Of a stretch of DNA of 50,996 nt, positions 43,779 to 50,996 are shown in pieces. The stretch is taken from the NCBI GenBank assembly GCA_022766165.1, contig QYLO01000016.1:1-50996 (forward strand), in the 5' to 3' direction. This DNA is from Candidatus Electrothrix gigas (GTDB taxonomy: Bacteria > Desulfobacterota > Desulfobulbia > Desulfobulbales > Desulfobulbaceae). Within the stretch, counting starts at the first letter, position 1; every line of letters begins with the position of its first letter. The notes beneath the pieces were generated by a model. That model was given only the letters and a program-made list of their open reading frames with translations, searched no databases and was not told the DNA's origin. The translations under genes were made by a program, and so were the position numbers.

Positions 43779-44098
43779 TCATCATCTTTACTATGGCCGA
43801 ACTGAAGCAGACCTGTTTCACTTTCCTGGATGTCGGAATGACCGAACAATGATCATGCCCGAGCCTCCTGCTTTCTAGCTCTGTTGATTTTTTTAAAGAA
43901 AAGAACTAGGTTTTTCTCTTGCAATACAAGGTTATTCAGATGTTTTGGGAATATGAACTATTACTATCTTATTGAAATAAAAATTTTTCTCTTGCTTTAT
44001 CCGCACAACCGCATTATGAGTATTTTTTATACAGTGATCAGGTAAAAGAGACTGAGAAGCAAACGCATCTATCGAATGATGTTACAAAGCGGACGTTT

Positions 44099-44281
44099 AC
44101 CTTTTTAAGTCGAGGTGTGAGTTTTAAAAGAAGAGGGGCCACCTTTAAAATCTATGTTCTCATCTTTTTAAGTTGGGCTATGGGAATGAAAATGTGATGC
44201 CTCACCTTTTAAAGGTGGGTCATGAGAATAAAAAGGCGGGCAGATGATTTTAAAAGGAGACCGGTCGCCTTTAAATAAGAA
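44099..44281. repeat. Degenerate 21-bp tandem repeat with phased TTTAAA tracts
   Basis: About nine units of 21-22 bases follow one another, each beginning like ACCTTTTAAA and continuing G/A-rich. T-to-A junctions fall near 44106, 44125, 44146, 44169, 44210, 44229, 44251 and 44272, close to multiples of 21. One unit is a perfect dyad, CACCTTTTAAAGGTG (44203-44217). The units are too diverged and have no spacers, so this is not a CRISPR. On the minus strand the heptad-coded peptide is FKGDRSP-like. The array ends 32 bases before the next gene's GTG. From 43779 to 44098 I see only AT-rich DNA. Confidence 0.7.
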
Positions 44282-44313
44282 GCCTGCGGTAAAAAGAAAA
44301 GGAGGGACATATT

Positions 44314-44664
44314 GTGAGTAAAAGCGTACCGAAATTATTGCAGGAAGCAAACGAGATAAAGAAGGCCCTGGAGAAAATTGATGATCGTCTTCCTGACGGG
44401 CTGAAGGCTGCGGACATGGAAACGAAGATTGCCGGGCTGGAAACTGCGGTTGATGACCTGGATGCCGTCAACGTTGAACGGACACGGCTGGTCGATCGGA
44501 AAGGGGAGCAGGCCGGGCATCTGAGCGATCATATGGTGCAGGTGCGGGCAGCGGTCAAAGGGATTTTTGGGGCCGATTCTGAGGAGTATGATATGGTCGG
44601 CGGCACAAGGACAAGCGAGCGGAAGCATCCTGTGCGGAAGGCGGGGGAGACGGAAGGAGAGTGA
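44314..44664 (+). CDS. Coiled-coil protein at the head of the biosynthetic cluster
   Basis: The 116-aa product starts at a GTG preceded by GGAGGG. Residues 1-60 are strongly helical (KLLQEANEIKKALEKIDD; METKIAGLETAVDDLDA) with heptad spacing, which suggests a homodimeric coiled coil. The C-terminal third is charged and probably disordered. No cysteines, signal peptide or membrane helix. No function recognised. It precedes the decarboxylase remnant in the same direction and is GC-rich like the decarboxylase and ligase. Confidence 0.6.
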   Translation: MSKSVPKLLQEANEIKKALEKIDDRLPDGLKAADMETKIAGLETAVDDLDAVNVERTRLVDRKGEQAGHLSDHMVQVRAAVKGIFGADSEEYDMVGGTRTSERKHPVRKAGETEGE

Positions 44665-44741
44665 GGAGCAGGTGGTCGATCCACACGGATGTATCCGCCA
44701 GAATCATAACTGCTGCTCCGACTGCCGCTGGGGTATATTTT

Positions 44742-44813
44742 CAACCCCGGTTTAACGAGGCTCTGCTCTCGGCTGACGGAACCCTGACTATGTTGGAGGC
44801 ACAGCACGGCGTG
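44742..44813 (+). pseudogene. C-terminal fragment of a second PLP decarboxylase
   Basis: The translation QPRFNEALLSADGTLTMLEA continues to QHGV and matches the last 24 codons of the intact decarboxylase (45964-46035). Over 71 aligned bases I count five differences, and four of them are silent. The upstream part (TAAPTAAGVYF) aligns poorly with the active-site region. It is a relic of a paralogous gene, not a recent copy. Confidence 0.75.
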
Positions 44814-44841
44814 AGGGCACACAGGGAGAGGAGATGCCTTT

Positions 44842-46038
44842 TTGAAGAGTGAAACTGTAGAATACATCACCGCCCATAGTGATGAACTGCCGACACCCCT
44901 GTACCTCTACAGCGAGTCCGCGCTCACCGAGGCGGTGCGGGAGTACCGGAAACTGTTCCCGGAAAATAGCCGGATATTCTACTCGTTAAAGGCCAATCCG
45001 CAGCCAGGCATAGTCCGGCATATGGCTGGATTGGGCATCGGAGCGGAAATCACCGGACAGGGGGAACTGGAGATCAGCCGCGCAGCGGGCAGCCCCTGTC
45101 TGTTGGCGGGCGGGGTGTCCAAATCGGAAGCGTTCCTGACCGCTCTGTATCGTGAGCAGCCTGCTGCCGTGATTATCGAGTCTGCAACCGAATGGGAGCG
45201 GCTTAAAAAGACAGCTCCGAATTCCGCCCGCATCCCTGTTCTTCTCCGTATCAATCCGGGTAGGAGCTTCGGCGGGTTGAATATGGCGGGCGGTTCCCAG
45301 TTCGGACTCAGCCCGGATCAGGCTCTGGCTGTTGCAGAGGCCGCCTGCGGGAGCGATACTGTTGATTTTCTGGGGCTGCATTTTTATTTCGGCTCCCAGC
45401 GGCTTGACCCTGACCCCATTCTCCAGGCCCTTGCCGCTGCCGAAGAAGTGCTGTCGGCCTTTTTGGAGGCGGGACTGAAGATCAGGGTGGTCGATCTCGG
45501 TCTGGGATGCGGGGTGCCGTATCTGGAACGGGATACGGCTCTGGACATGTCGGCTCTGGGGGAACAGCTCCGGCTTGTTTGGCAAAAGGACATCTGGTCG
45601 TCCGTGAAAATATGGGCTGAAGCAGGTCGCGCCCTGGTTGCCGGAGCTGGCTGTTTTATCGCCCGTGTCACGGAGCGCAAGCGGCTGCACGGAAAGACCT
45701 TTATCTTTCTTGACGGCGGCCTGAACGTGCATAATCCGGGAGTCGGTCTGGGCCGATTCTTTCGGGGCAGTCCCATTTTTTCGTTTCTTCCGGCTGCACC
45801 CGGACAGGACAGAGAGACGGTCAGCATTGTGGGCAACCTCTGCACTTCAGCCGACTGTTTTGCCCAGGATATTGAAGCACCGAGACTTGAGGAAGGCGAT
45901 TTGGTCGTGATCAATAACGCAGGTGCCTACTGCCAGACTACGGCACTCTGGGGATTCAACTCTCAGCCCCGGTTTCACGAGGCTCTGCTTTCGGCTGACG
46001 GAACCCTGACCATGCTGGAGGCACAGCACGGCGTATGA
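44842..46038 (+). CDS. PLP-dependent fold-III decarboxylase (ornithine/DAP decarboxylase family)
   Basis: The 398-aa alanine-racemase-fold enzyme would decarboxylate an amino acid using PLP. The PLP lysine is Lys50 (FYSLKANPQPG). Other active-site features are HFYFGSQ, the phosphate-binding loop GLGCGVPY, EAGRALVAGAG, the cross-subunit Cys in GNLCTSADCF, and the aromatic NAGAYCQTT near the end. All key residues look intact. It starts at TTG after GGAGAGGAG. Its stop overlaps the ligase start (TATGATGA). The decarboxylase-ligase-ACP trio resembles that of exosortase-associated and other carrier-protein clusters; the substrate is unknown. Confidence 0.88.
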   Translation: MKSETVEYITAHSDELPTPLYLYSESALTEAVREYRKLFPENSRIFYSLKANPQPGIVRHMAGLGIGAEITGQGELEISRAAGSPCLLAGGVSKSEAFLTALYREQPAAVIIESATEWERLKKTAPNSARIPVLLRINPGRSFGGLNMAGGSQFGLSPDQALAVAEAACGSDTVDFLGLHFYFGSQRLDPDPILQALAAAEEVLSAFLEAGLKIRVVDLGLGCGVPYLERDTALDMSALGEQLRLVWQKDIWSSVKIWAEAGRALVAGAGCFIARVTERKRLHGKTFIFLDGGLNVHNPGVGLGRFFRGSPIFSFLPAAPGQDRETVSIVGNLCTSADCFAQDIEAPRLEEGDLVVINNAGAYCQTTALWGFNSQPRFHEALLSADGTLTMLEAQHGV

Positions 46039-47453
46039 TGAATCTTTTTCAGATATTAAGAGACAGCGCAGACTCGACGCCGGACAGGCCCTATCTGTAT
46101 CGCAGGACTGCGGAACCTGTCTCGTACAGCGAGGCTGCCTGCAAAAGCGCGGCACTGGCGGACTGCCTCCGCGACAGCGGTCAATTTTCGCAGGAGCCGG
46201 TCCTTGCCGCTGTTGTGGAAGATGCGGAACAGGTTGTCTCTCTTATCTGGGCATGTCTGGCAGCGGGAATCTGCTTGGCCTTTCTCCCGAAAAATCGGCA
46301 TCCCGGACAGACGCGACTGCTGATGTGTCAGACCGGTGCGGACGCCTTGGTGTCGGATGTGAAGGAACTTGAGGCCCTGTCGCTGCGGCTTCCTGCTGAC
46401 ATGCCGGAACCTGCACGTTCTGCGGAGCCGGAGTCTGCGGCGGACAGTCCCGCCTTTCTTTTTCAGACCAGCGGCACAACAGGCGAGGCCAAGTGGGTGA
46501 AGGTCGCTCACGGCCAGTTTCTTCGGGCGATACAGGGCCTGGACCGGGCGGGCGGTCTGGCTCATGCCGCTGAACAGACAGTGTATCTGACACCGCCGCT
46601 TGCGCATTCTTACGGCCTGAGCAGCTTGCTGGAATACACCTTTGCCGGCAGCAGTATAGCCCTGCCCGGCGGCGGTTCTCCTTTGGGTGCGGTCGGAGAC
46701 CTTCGTAATCCGCAGCTTGCCCGCAGGCTCACGGCAATTGAAGGCGTACCGTTTTTTTACACCCAGCTAGCCAAGCTGTCCGGTCGGATTCAGCTGCCCG
46801 GATTACGACATATCGGGACAGGCGGCGGCGCAGCAGTGCCCACGGTCTTTGAGCGGCTCAGACGGACGTATCCGGTGCAAACCTGCTCGGTGCGCTACGG
46901 GATGACGGAAACGCCGTCCGTGGTGAGTCAGAAGATATTTATCGGCAATCACGGGGAGGACTGGAGTTCATCCGGCAGGGTGCTGCCTTTGTATGATCTT
47001 CGGATTGCCGACGAGGCGGGCAGGCACCTTGCAGCGGGACAGGTCGGAGAGATTCATTTACAGGGGGACTGTCTGGCAATGCCTTATCCGGGGGAATCGG
47101 ACAGTGGTGCTGATTTTTTTGCCACCGGCGATCTGGGGTATCTTGATGCGAATCAGGAACTGCATGTTGTCGGGCGAAAGAGTGTGTACCTGAAGAATCG
47201 CGGTTTCAGGGTGAGTCCCGAATATGTGGAAGCGGCTGCGGTTCTGCATGAAGAGGTGCATGACTGTCAGGCGTTGAATGATAACGGCGGCCTGCTGCTC
47301 AGGGTTGTGCCCAACGACGGGGCGGTATCGGCATCCGACCTGCTCGGTTTTCTCGCTAAACGACTGCCGGGGTATGCACTGCCGGATCAGGTTCAATGGG
47401 TTGAGGAGGTTGCACGGACAGAGTCGGGGAAGATTAGGCGTATTTACCGATAA
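46035..47453 (+). CDS. AMP-forming acyl-/aminoacyl-ACP ligase (adenylation enzyme)
   Basis: The 472-aa ANL-superfamily enzyme activates a carboxylate with ATP. It probably loads the carrier protein encoded 101 bases downstream. The P-loop is FQTSGTTGEAKWVKVAHG (A3). RYGMTETPSV (A5), FFATGDLGYLD (A7) and VGRKSVYLKNRGFRVSPEY (A8) are present. The catalytic-lysine motif TESGKIRRIYR (A10) lies at the C-terminus. It is shorter than most NRPS adenylation domains and lacks an attached carrier domain. It overlaps the decarboxylase stop. Substrate unknown: the specificity pocket could not be read confidently. Confidence 0.88.
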   Translation: MMNLFQILRDSADSTPDRPYLYRRTAEPVSYSEAACKSAALADCLRDSGQFSQEPVLAAVVEDAEQVVSLIWACLAAGICLAFLPKNRHPGQTRLLMCQTGADALVSDVKELEALSLRLPADMPEPARSAEPESAADSPAFLFQTSGTTGEAKWVKVAHGQFLRAIQGLDRAGGLAHAAEQTVYLTPPLAHSYGLSSLLEYTFAGSSIALPGGGSPLGAVGDLRNPQLARRLTAIEGVPFFYTQLAKLSGRIQLPGLRHIGTGGGAAVPTVFERLRRTYPVQTCSVRYGMTETPSVVSQKIFIGNHGEDWSSSGRVLPLYDLRIADEAGRHLAAGQVGEIHLQGDCLAMPYPGESDSGADFFATGDLGYLDANQELHVVGRKSVYLKNRGFRVSPEYVEAAAVLHEEVHDCQALNDNGGLLLRVVPNDGAVSASDLLGFLAKRLPGYALPDQVQWVEEVARTESGKIRRIYR

Positions 47454-47554
47454 GTTAATTGGTTACGGCTGAATATCGAAGGCTTGATAAAACTGCAACG
47501 TTTGGTATCCCGCAGATTATTGAATTTGAGAAAAAATAAGGAGGAGATTTTACT

Positions 47555-47830
47555 TTGGAAAAACAAATTGAGAGCAGTTTCATAGTATTAGTGAAAAAAA
47601 CAATATGTGAGATAAAAAAAGATCCAGAATGTACGATAGATTCCATTCGAGATGATATGCATATACTTGATGATATAGGATTCGATTCGCTTCAATTGCT
47701 TGATTTCGTCCTTCGGATAGAAGAAGTTTTTGATATCGAATTCGACTTTGAGGATTTTGATTATTCTCATTTTAATTCAATTGAAACATTTACACGCTTC
47801 ACTGTGAAGCACATCAAGGCGTTCTCGTGA
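47555..47830 (+). CDS. Stand-alone acyl carrier protein
   Basis: The 91-aa acidic protein contains the phosphopantetheine attachment site DDIGFDSLQLLDF, with Ser45, followed by helix II/III (VLRIEEVFDIEFDFEDFD). It starts at TTG after a strong AAGGAGGAG. It is the natural partner of the ligase at 46035-47453 and of the downstream condensation domain. Base composition drops sharply to AT-rich here compared with the ligase, which suggests separate origin. Confidence 0.88.
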   Translation: MEKQIESSFIVLVKKTICEIKKDPECTIDSIRDDMHILDDIGFDSLQLLDFVLRIEEVFDIEFDFEDFDYSHFNSIETFTRFTVKHIKAFS

Positions 47831-47860
47831 TCCATTTTACATTAATCTGATTATTTTTTC

Positions 47861-48964
47861 ATGAACACTGAAGTGGTAACTCTATTATGTAGTGGAATTG
47901 GATTGGGAGAATACAATCCAGCTCTTATCATGAATGCGAGATTGAAAAAGAATGGGTTTGCAACAGAGGTGGTGGTATTAGAGACCCTTTATCAGCCTGA
48001 AAAATTATTAGAAAGGAAAAAGACAGTAATTGCATTTCAAGAAAACTTCAAAAGAGCGCAAGTAGCGCAAAAGCTTGTGAAGGATATAGGGAACGTACTT
48101 GACGATACTCTTGTTATTGAACTCCTAAAAAAATGGAAGAGAGAAGCACGCGCTCGTTTTGTGGTATTCTCAGGTTTTTGGGTGCCTATTATCGAACAAT
48201 ACTTGAAAAATGAATCGATTAATAATTCTCTATCAATAGATTTATTTCATCTTGAAAGCGGTGGAGGCGCATCATGGAGAGGACACAACATAACTCACCC
48301 ATCCTGTCATCATTATCATATTGGCGACCACGTAACAAAGACTATGCATTACGGTATAAATATTGAAAAGGACATCGTTAAATATAAAGAAAGAAGTGAA
48401 CGGATATTAATCCACGGAGGCGGATGGGGCATAGGAACATATCTGAACAAGATAAAAGAATTAGAAGATAGAGAGATTGATCTTGATGTAGTAATTAATG
48501 ATATTTATAACATACCTGGACACCAGAACAATATAAGATTTTTTAAGAATGATCCAAATTGGAATCCATGGGACAAGAACGATAATGACTCCCACTCCTT
48601 CTGTCCTTTCGGGGAAATAGTAAAAGACCAAGAGATAATATATAGTAGCAATCCTGATTACCCCGAAATTTATAAAATAATACGCAAAAGCAAGGCCGTT
48701 ATTTGTAAAACTGGAGGCGGTGCTCTTTTGGACTCTTTATCATCAGTGACACCTATTATAATTCTTGAATCATACCATGAATTTGAACACAACAACTCTT
48801 TGCTATGGGACTCATTAGGATTTGGAATACAATATGACAAGTGGATTAATAGCAACTGCTCTATGGATGTACTTGAAAAGTTGCATGAAAATATTTTGGC
48901 GGCTAAATCAGAAATTCAGGATTATGTTGAAGAGGTTATATCGTGCAAAATAAAAGCGTTTTAA
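47861..48964 (+). CDS. GT-B-fold glycosyltransferase-like protein
   Basis: The 367-aa AT-rich product has glycine-rich nucleotide-sugar-type features: CSGIGLGEYNPALIM near the N-terminus, RILIHGGGWGIGTYL at about 188-202, and CKTGGGALLDSLSSVTPIIIL followed by ESYHEFEHNN at about 286-315. These are the positions of donor-binding loops in MurG/UGT-like GT-B enzymes. No membrane helix. The role would be to glycosylate the carrier-bound or released product. The SPASM gene overlaps its end. Fold assignment is by motif pattern; a non-glycosyltransferase relative is possible. Confidence 0.55.
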   Translation: MNTEVVTLLCSGIGLGEYNPALIMNARLKKNGFATEVVVLETLYQPEKLLERKKTVIAFQENFKRAQVAQKLVKDIGNVLDDTLVIELLKKWKREARARFVVFSGFWVPIIEQYLKNESINNSLSIDLFHLESGGGASWRGHNITHPSCHHYHIGDHVTKTMHYGINIEKDIVKYKERSERILIHGGGWGIGTYLNKIKELEDREIDLDVVINDIYNIPGHQNNIRFFKNDPNWNPWDKNDNDSHSFCPFGEIVKDQEIIYSSNPDYPEIYKIIRKSKAVICKTGGGALLDSLSSVTPIIILESYHEFEHNNSLLWDSLGFGIQYDKWINSNCSMDVLEKLHENILAAKSEIQDYVEEVISCKIKAF

Positions 48965-50139
48965 TCAATAAAGATAATTTTAAAACTTTTAAAAATAATG
49001 CATGCTCGCAAGCAGGAAAAATTAAAAACAAAATAAGCAGATTAGCTAGCTATGCCATGCCCTATCCTATGGATATTGAAATGGAGATAACACATAGGTG
49101 TAATTTATCGTGTCGGTTCTGTTTTCAACGAGAGGAGAGTATCAAAGCAAACAATCAACCGAGAAAAGTTCCTTATGGAGAATTGGATGTCTCAATAATT
49201 GAAAAAGTACTAAGAGAAACCAGTGAGGTGAAATCCGATTTATATATGCATGGCGGCGAACCTCTTATGCATCAAGAGTGGAATGATGTAGCCAAAGTTT
49301 TTGAAAAATATCCACGAAGGCTGCGATTATCTACAAATGGTCTTCTATTAGAAAAAAGAATGGAATCGATTTTACGTATTTCCAAAAATTTAGTCATCGT
49401 GTTTAGCCTTCATGGCTTTAAAGGTTCGTTTGACACATACAGCAGAAAAGGGATGTATGACCAATCTAACAGGAATTTGAAGCTCATTCTATCACTAAAG
49501 AAAAAAGGTGTATACCGAGGGCTGGTCACTATTAATTGTGTTTTGAATGAGCAAGTCATTCCTAATTTATTTAATTTTACTAAATATTGCGAAAGGATAG
49601 GGGTGGATCAGTTGATCATCAGCTATCCTTGGTATATCTCTGATCATACAAGAAGAAAAATGGACATGTACTACGAAAGTCATTTTTCATGGTTAAATTC
49701 TAAGTCTAAGTTAGAAAATAATAAACCGAGCTGGTACAATTATTCTTTTCATCTTGACCCTTCAGTCACAAACACCCTTTGCAATCAGATTGATAAAATC
49801 GAATCAACAAAAAGAAAATTGCCAATCAGATTCCATCCTGATTTGAAAAAAAACGAGATTTACGGACATATCTCAGGAAAGAATAGGGTTACAAGAAGGA
49901 AACAATATTGCATGAATATTACAAAACAAATGTTTATTCTGCCAAACGGCAACGTTAGTGCTTGCAAAGTATTTAACGAATTTTATGCTGGCAACATATA
50001 TAAACAGAGTTTGATAGATATATGGAAAGGAGAACGAATGAATAACATTCGCAAAATAATGAATAATTCGTTCAATGACGGGTCATGGCCTGTTGGGGTT
50101 TGTTCAAAGTGTAACTTACTTTCAGGAAATCAATTGTAA
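48943..50139 (+). CDS. Radical SAM/SPASM-type protein
   Basis: The 398-aa product carries CX3CX2C at Cys53, Cys57 and Cys60 (RCNLSCRFCFQ), SAM-binding YMHGGEPLMH, and a C-terminal SPASM-like cysteine set (YCMNITKQMF, NVSACKVF, GVCSKCNLL) for an auxiliary cluster. SPASM enzymes modify peptides, lipids or sugars by radical chemistry. The GTG start overlaps the glycosyltransferase end by 22 bases, so the two are translationally coupled. It is strongly AT-rich, unlike the next gene. It differs from the three B12-type enzymes at 11-25 kb. Confidence 0.85.
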   Translation: MQNKSVLINKDNFKTFKNNACSQAGKIKNKISRLASYAMPYPMDIEMEITHRCNLSCRFCFQREESIKANNQPRKVPYGELDVSIIEKVLRETSEVKSDLYMHGGEPLMHQEWNDVAKVFEKYPRRLRLSTNGLLLEKRMESILRISKNLVIVFSLHGFKGSFDTYSRKGMYDQSNRNLKLILSLKKKGVYRGLVTINCVLNEQVIPNLFNFTKYCERIGVDQLIISYPWYISDHTRRKMDMYYESHFSWLNSKSKLENNKPSWYNYSFHLDPSVTNTLCNQIDKIESTKRKLPIRFHPDLKKNEIYGHISGKNRVTRRKQYCMNITKQMFILPNGNVSACKVFNEFYAGNIYKQSLIDIWKGERMNNIRKIMNNSFNDGSWPVGVCSKCNLLSGNQL

Positions 50140-50199
50140 AACTCAATTTTATGATTTTATCAATTGCTACAGAAAAGGTCAGATGATTTTGATGTCCCG

Positions 50200-50996
50200 A
50201 TGACACACTCAACCGGTGAAGGTCTGCAGCATTCTCCGCCAAGTCGAAACAAACAGGGCCAAACCGCCCTGTGGCAGTCGGTCCGCTCGGTTGTTCATGC
50301 GCAACGGCAGGCTCCGCCTCTGCGGAAGATGCTGCGAACCGCCCCCCCGCCCCTCTCCTTCGCCCAAGAACGCATCCACCTCCTCCAGCAGCTCGAACCG
50401 GAAAACACCGCCTATAACAGATCCCTCATCAGACGCCTGAAAGGCCCCCTGAACATCGCGGCCCTGGAACAGAGCCTTCAGGAAATCCTGCGTCGCCACG
50501 AGGTGCTGCGCACGACCCTGCCTGCTCAGGAACTCCTGCCGGTCCCACCGGAGCAAATACCGGTCACGGACTGCCGCTCATTTCCCGAACCCGCAGCCGA
50601 GGCCCGCCGACTGGTCGGCGAAGAAATGAACAGACCCTTTGACCTGGGCACAGGGCCGCTGCTGCGCACCCGTCTGTTCCGTCTGGAAAGAGACGATCAT
50701 GTCCTGTTCCTCGGCACCCATCAGGTCTGCTGCGACGATCAGTCCACAGGCATCCTCCTCCAGGAACTGACAGCCCTTTATGCGGCCTTTGCTCAGGGAC
50801 AGCCTTCACCGCTTCCTGAACCGCCTGTGCAGTATGCGGATTATGCCCGCTGGCAGCGGGACTGGTTGCAGGGCGAGGTGCTGGAAGAGCAGCTCACCTT
50901 TTGGCGGGAACAACTGCGACCGCCCGTGCCCCGCCTGAACCTGTCAATAAGCCGCCACAGCAGAGCGAACAGCCAATCCCTGAACCCCCCCCCCAA
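50200..50996 (+). CDS. NRPS condensation domain, N-terminal part of a larger gene
   Basis: A frame from ATG at 50200 runs off the window edge. After a basic, Gln-rich leader of about 50 residues it shows condensation-domain core motifs: C1 PLSFAQERIHLL (51-62), C2 LRRHEVLRT (98-106), a C4-type YADYARWQRDWL. The C3 catalytic motif HHxxxDG reads HQVCCDD (174-180), so the second, catalytic His is Gln. The region past 50940 looks shifted by one base, and a 10-C run is at 50985-50994, so the end may be unreliable. Composition is GC-rich. The product probably joins acyl groups from the ACP. Confidence 0.82.
   Translation, partial: MTHSTGEGLQHSPPSRNKQGQTALWQSVRSVVHAQRQAPPLRKMLRTAPPPLSFAQERIHLLQQLEPENTAYNRSLIRRLKGPLNIAALEQSLQEILRRHEVLRTTLPAQELLPVPPEQIPVTDCRSFPEPAAEARRLVGEEMNRPFDLGTGPLLRTRLFRLERDDHVLFLGTHQVCCDDQSTGILLQELTALYAAFAQGQPSPLPEPPVQYADYARWQRDWLQGEVLEEQLTFWREQLRPPVPRLNLSISRHSRANSQSLNPPP

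Noticed and set aside
44099..44281. CRISPR array
   Set aside because: The 21-base units follow each other without spacers and are too diverged; no cas genes are nearby.
44661..44852. Independent 63-codon gene
   Set aside because: Its recognisable part is only the decarboxylase C-terminal relic; the rest has no features.
1..50996. tRNA, rRNA or integrase/transposase genes
   Set aside because: None could be recognised on reading; covariance-model searches (tRNAscan, Infernal) were not available.

Overview
The window looks like a chromosomal piece of a Gram-negative, anaerobic, sulfur-metabolising bacterium, most likely a Desulfobacterota (deltaproteobacterial) lineage such as Desulfobulbales. 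The evidence is a Tat-exported polysulfide/thiosulfate reductase operon, a CoA-disulfide/persulfide reductase fused to rhodanese, a futalosine-type UbiA prenyltransferase, a type II secretion operon and several B12-binding radical SAM proteins. A cable-bacterium relative is possible, but this is inference. No rRNA or tRNA gene was seen.

Layout. 1-126: 3' end of a group II intron (domains V and VI), then a terminator. 0.3-2.3 kb: small unknown genes, including a putative zinc protease and two mini-proteins. 2.5-11 kb: a phosphate-starvation locus, phoU-pstC // pstA-pstS-pstB-porin, split by an oppositely oriented CoiA-like gene. Each half has its own promoter with 11-bp-phased CTAAC repeats (Pho-box-like). 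11-25 kb: a mixed accessory and housekeeping stretch with three B12-binding radical SAM genes, an adenylate cyclase, a Uma2 nuclease, the persulfide reductase (its start lies in an exact 92-bp tandem duplication), an MqnP-like prenyltransferase, a VanZ-like protein and an MmeI-like one-polypeptide restriction-modification enzyme. 25.4-38 kb: a long minus-strand type II secretion operon, gspG-H-I-J-K-L-M-N-C, then a GH84 glycosidase, then gspD-gspE. It has no gspF or prepilin peptidase. 38.4-42.4 kb: psrABC, ending at a clear terminator. 42.4-43.8 kb: an ABC ATPase coupled to a 50-aa mini-gene, then a fructose-bisphosphatase remnant. 44.1-44.3 kb: a degenerate 21-bp tandem repeat.

44.3-51 kb: a biosynthetic cluster of coiled-coil protein, remnant of a PLP decarboxylase, intact PLP decarboxylase, AMP-ligase, stand-alone acyl carrier protein, GT-B-like glycosyltransferase, radical SAM/SPASM protein and the start of an NRPS condensation domain. 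The decarboxylase and ligase and the condensation gene are GC-rich. The ACP, glycosyltransferase and SPASM genes are strikingly AT-rich, so the cluster looks assembled from two sources. A plausible scheme is that the decarboxylase makes an amine or amino-acid derivative, the ligase loads an acyl or aminoacyl group onto the ACP, the condensation domain joins or releases it, and the radical SAM and glycosyltransferase modify the product. This is the best candidate for an undescribed system. Its condensation domain has HQxxxDD in place of HHxxxDG.

A hairpin repeat family bounded by GTAGGGGC/GCCCCTAC occurs upstream of pstS, directly against a radical SAM start codon, and as a partial copy between gspD and the GH84 gene.
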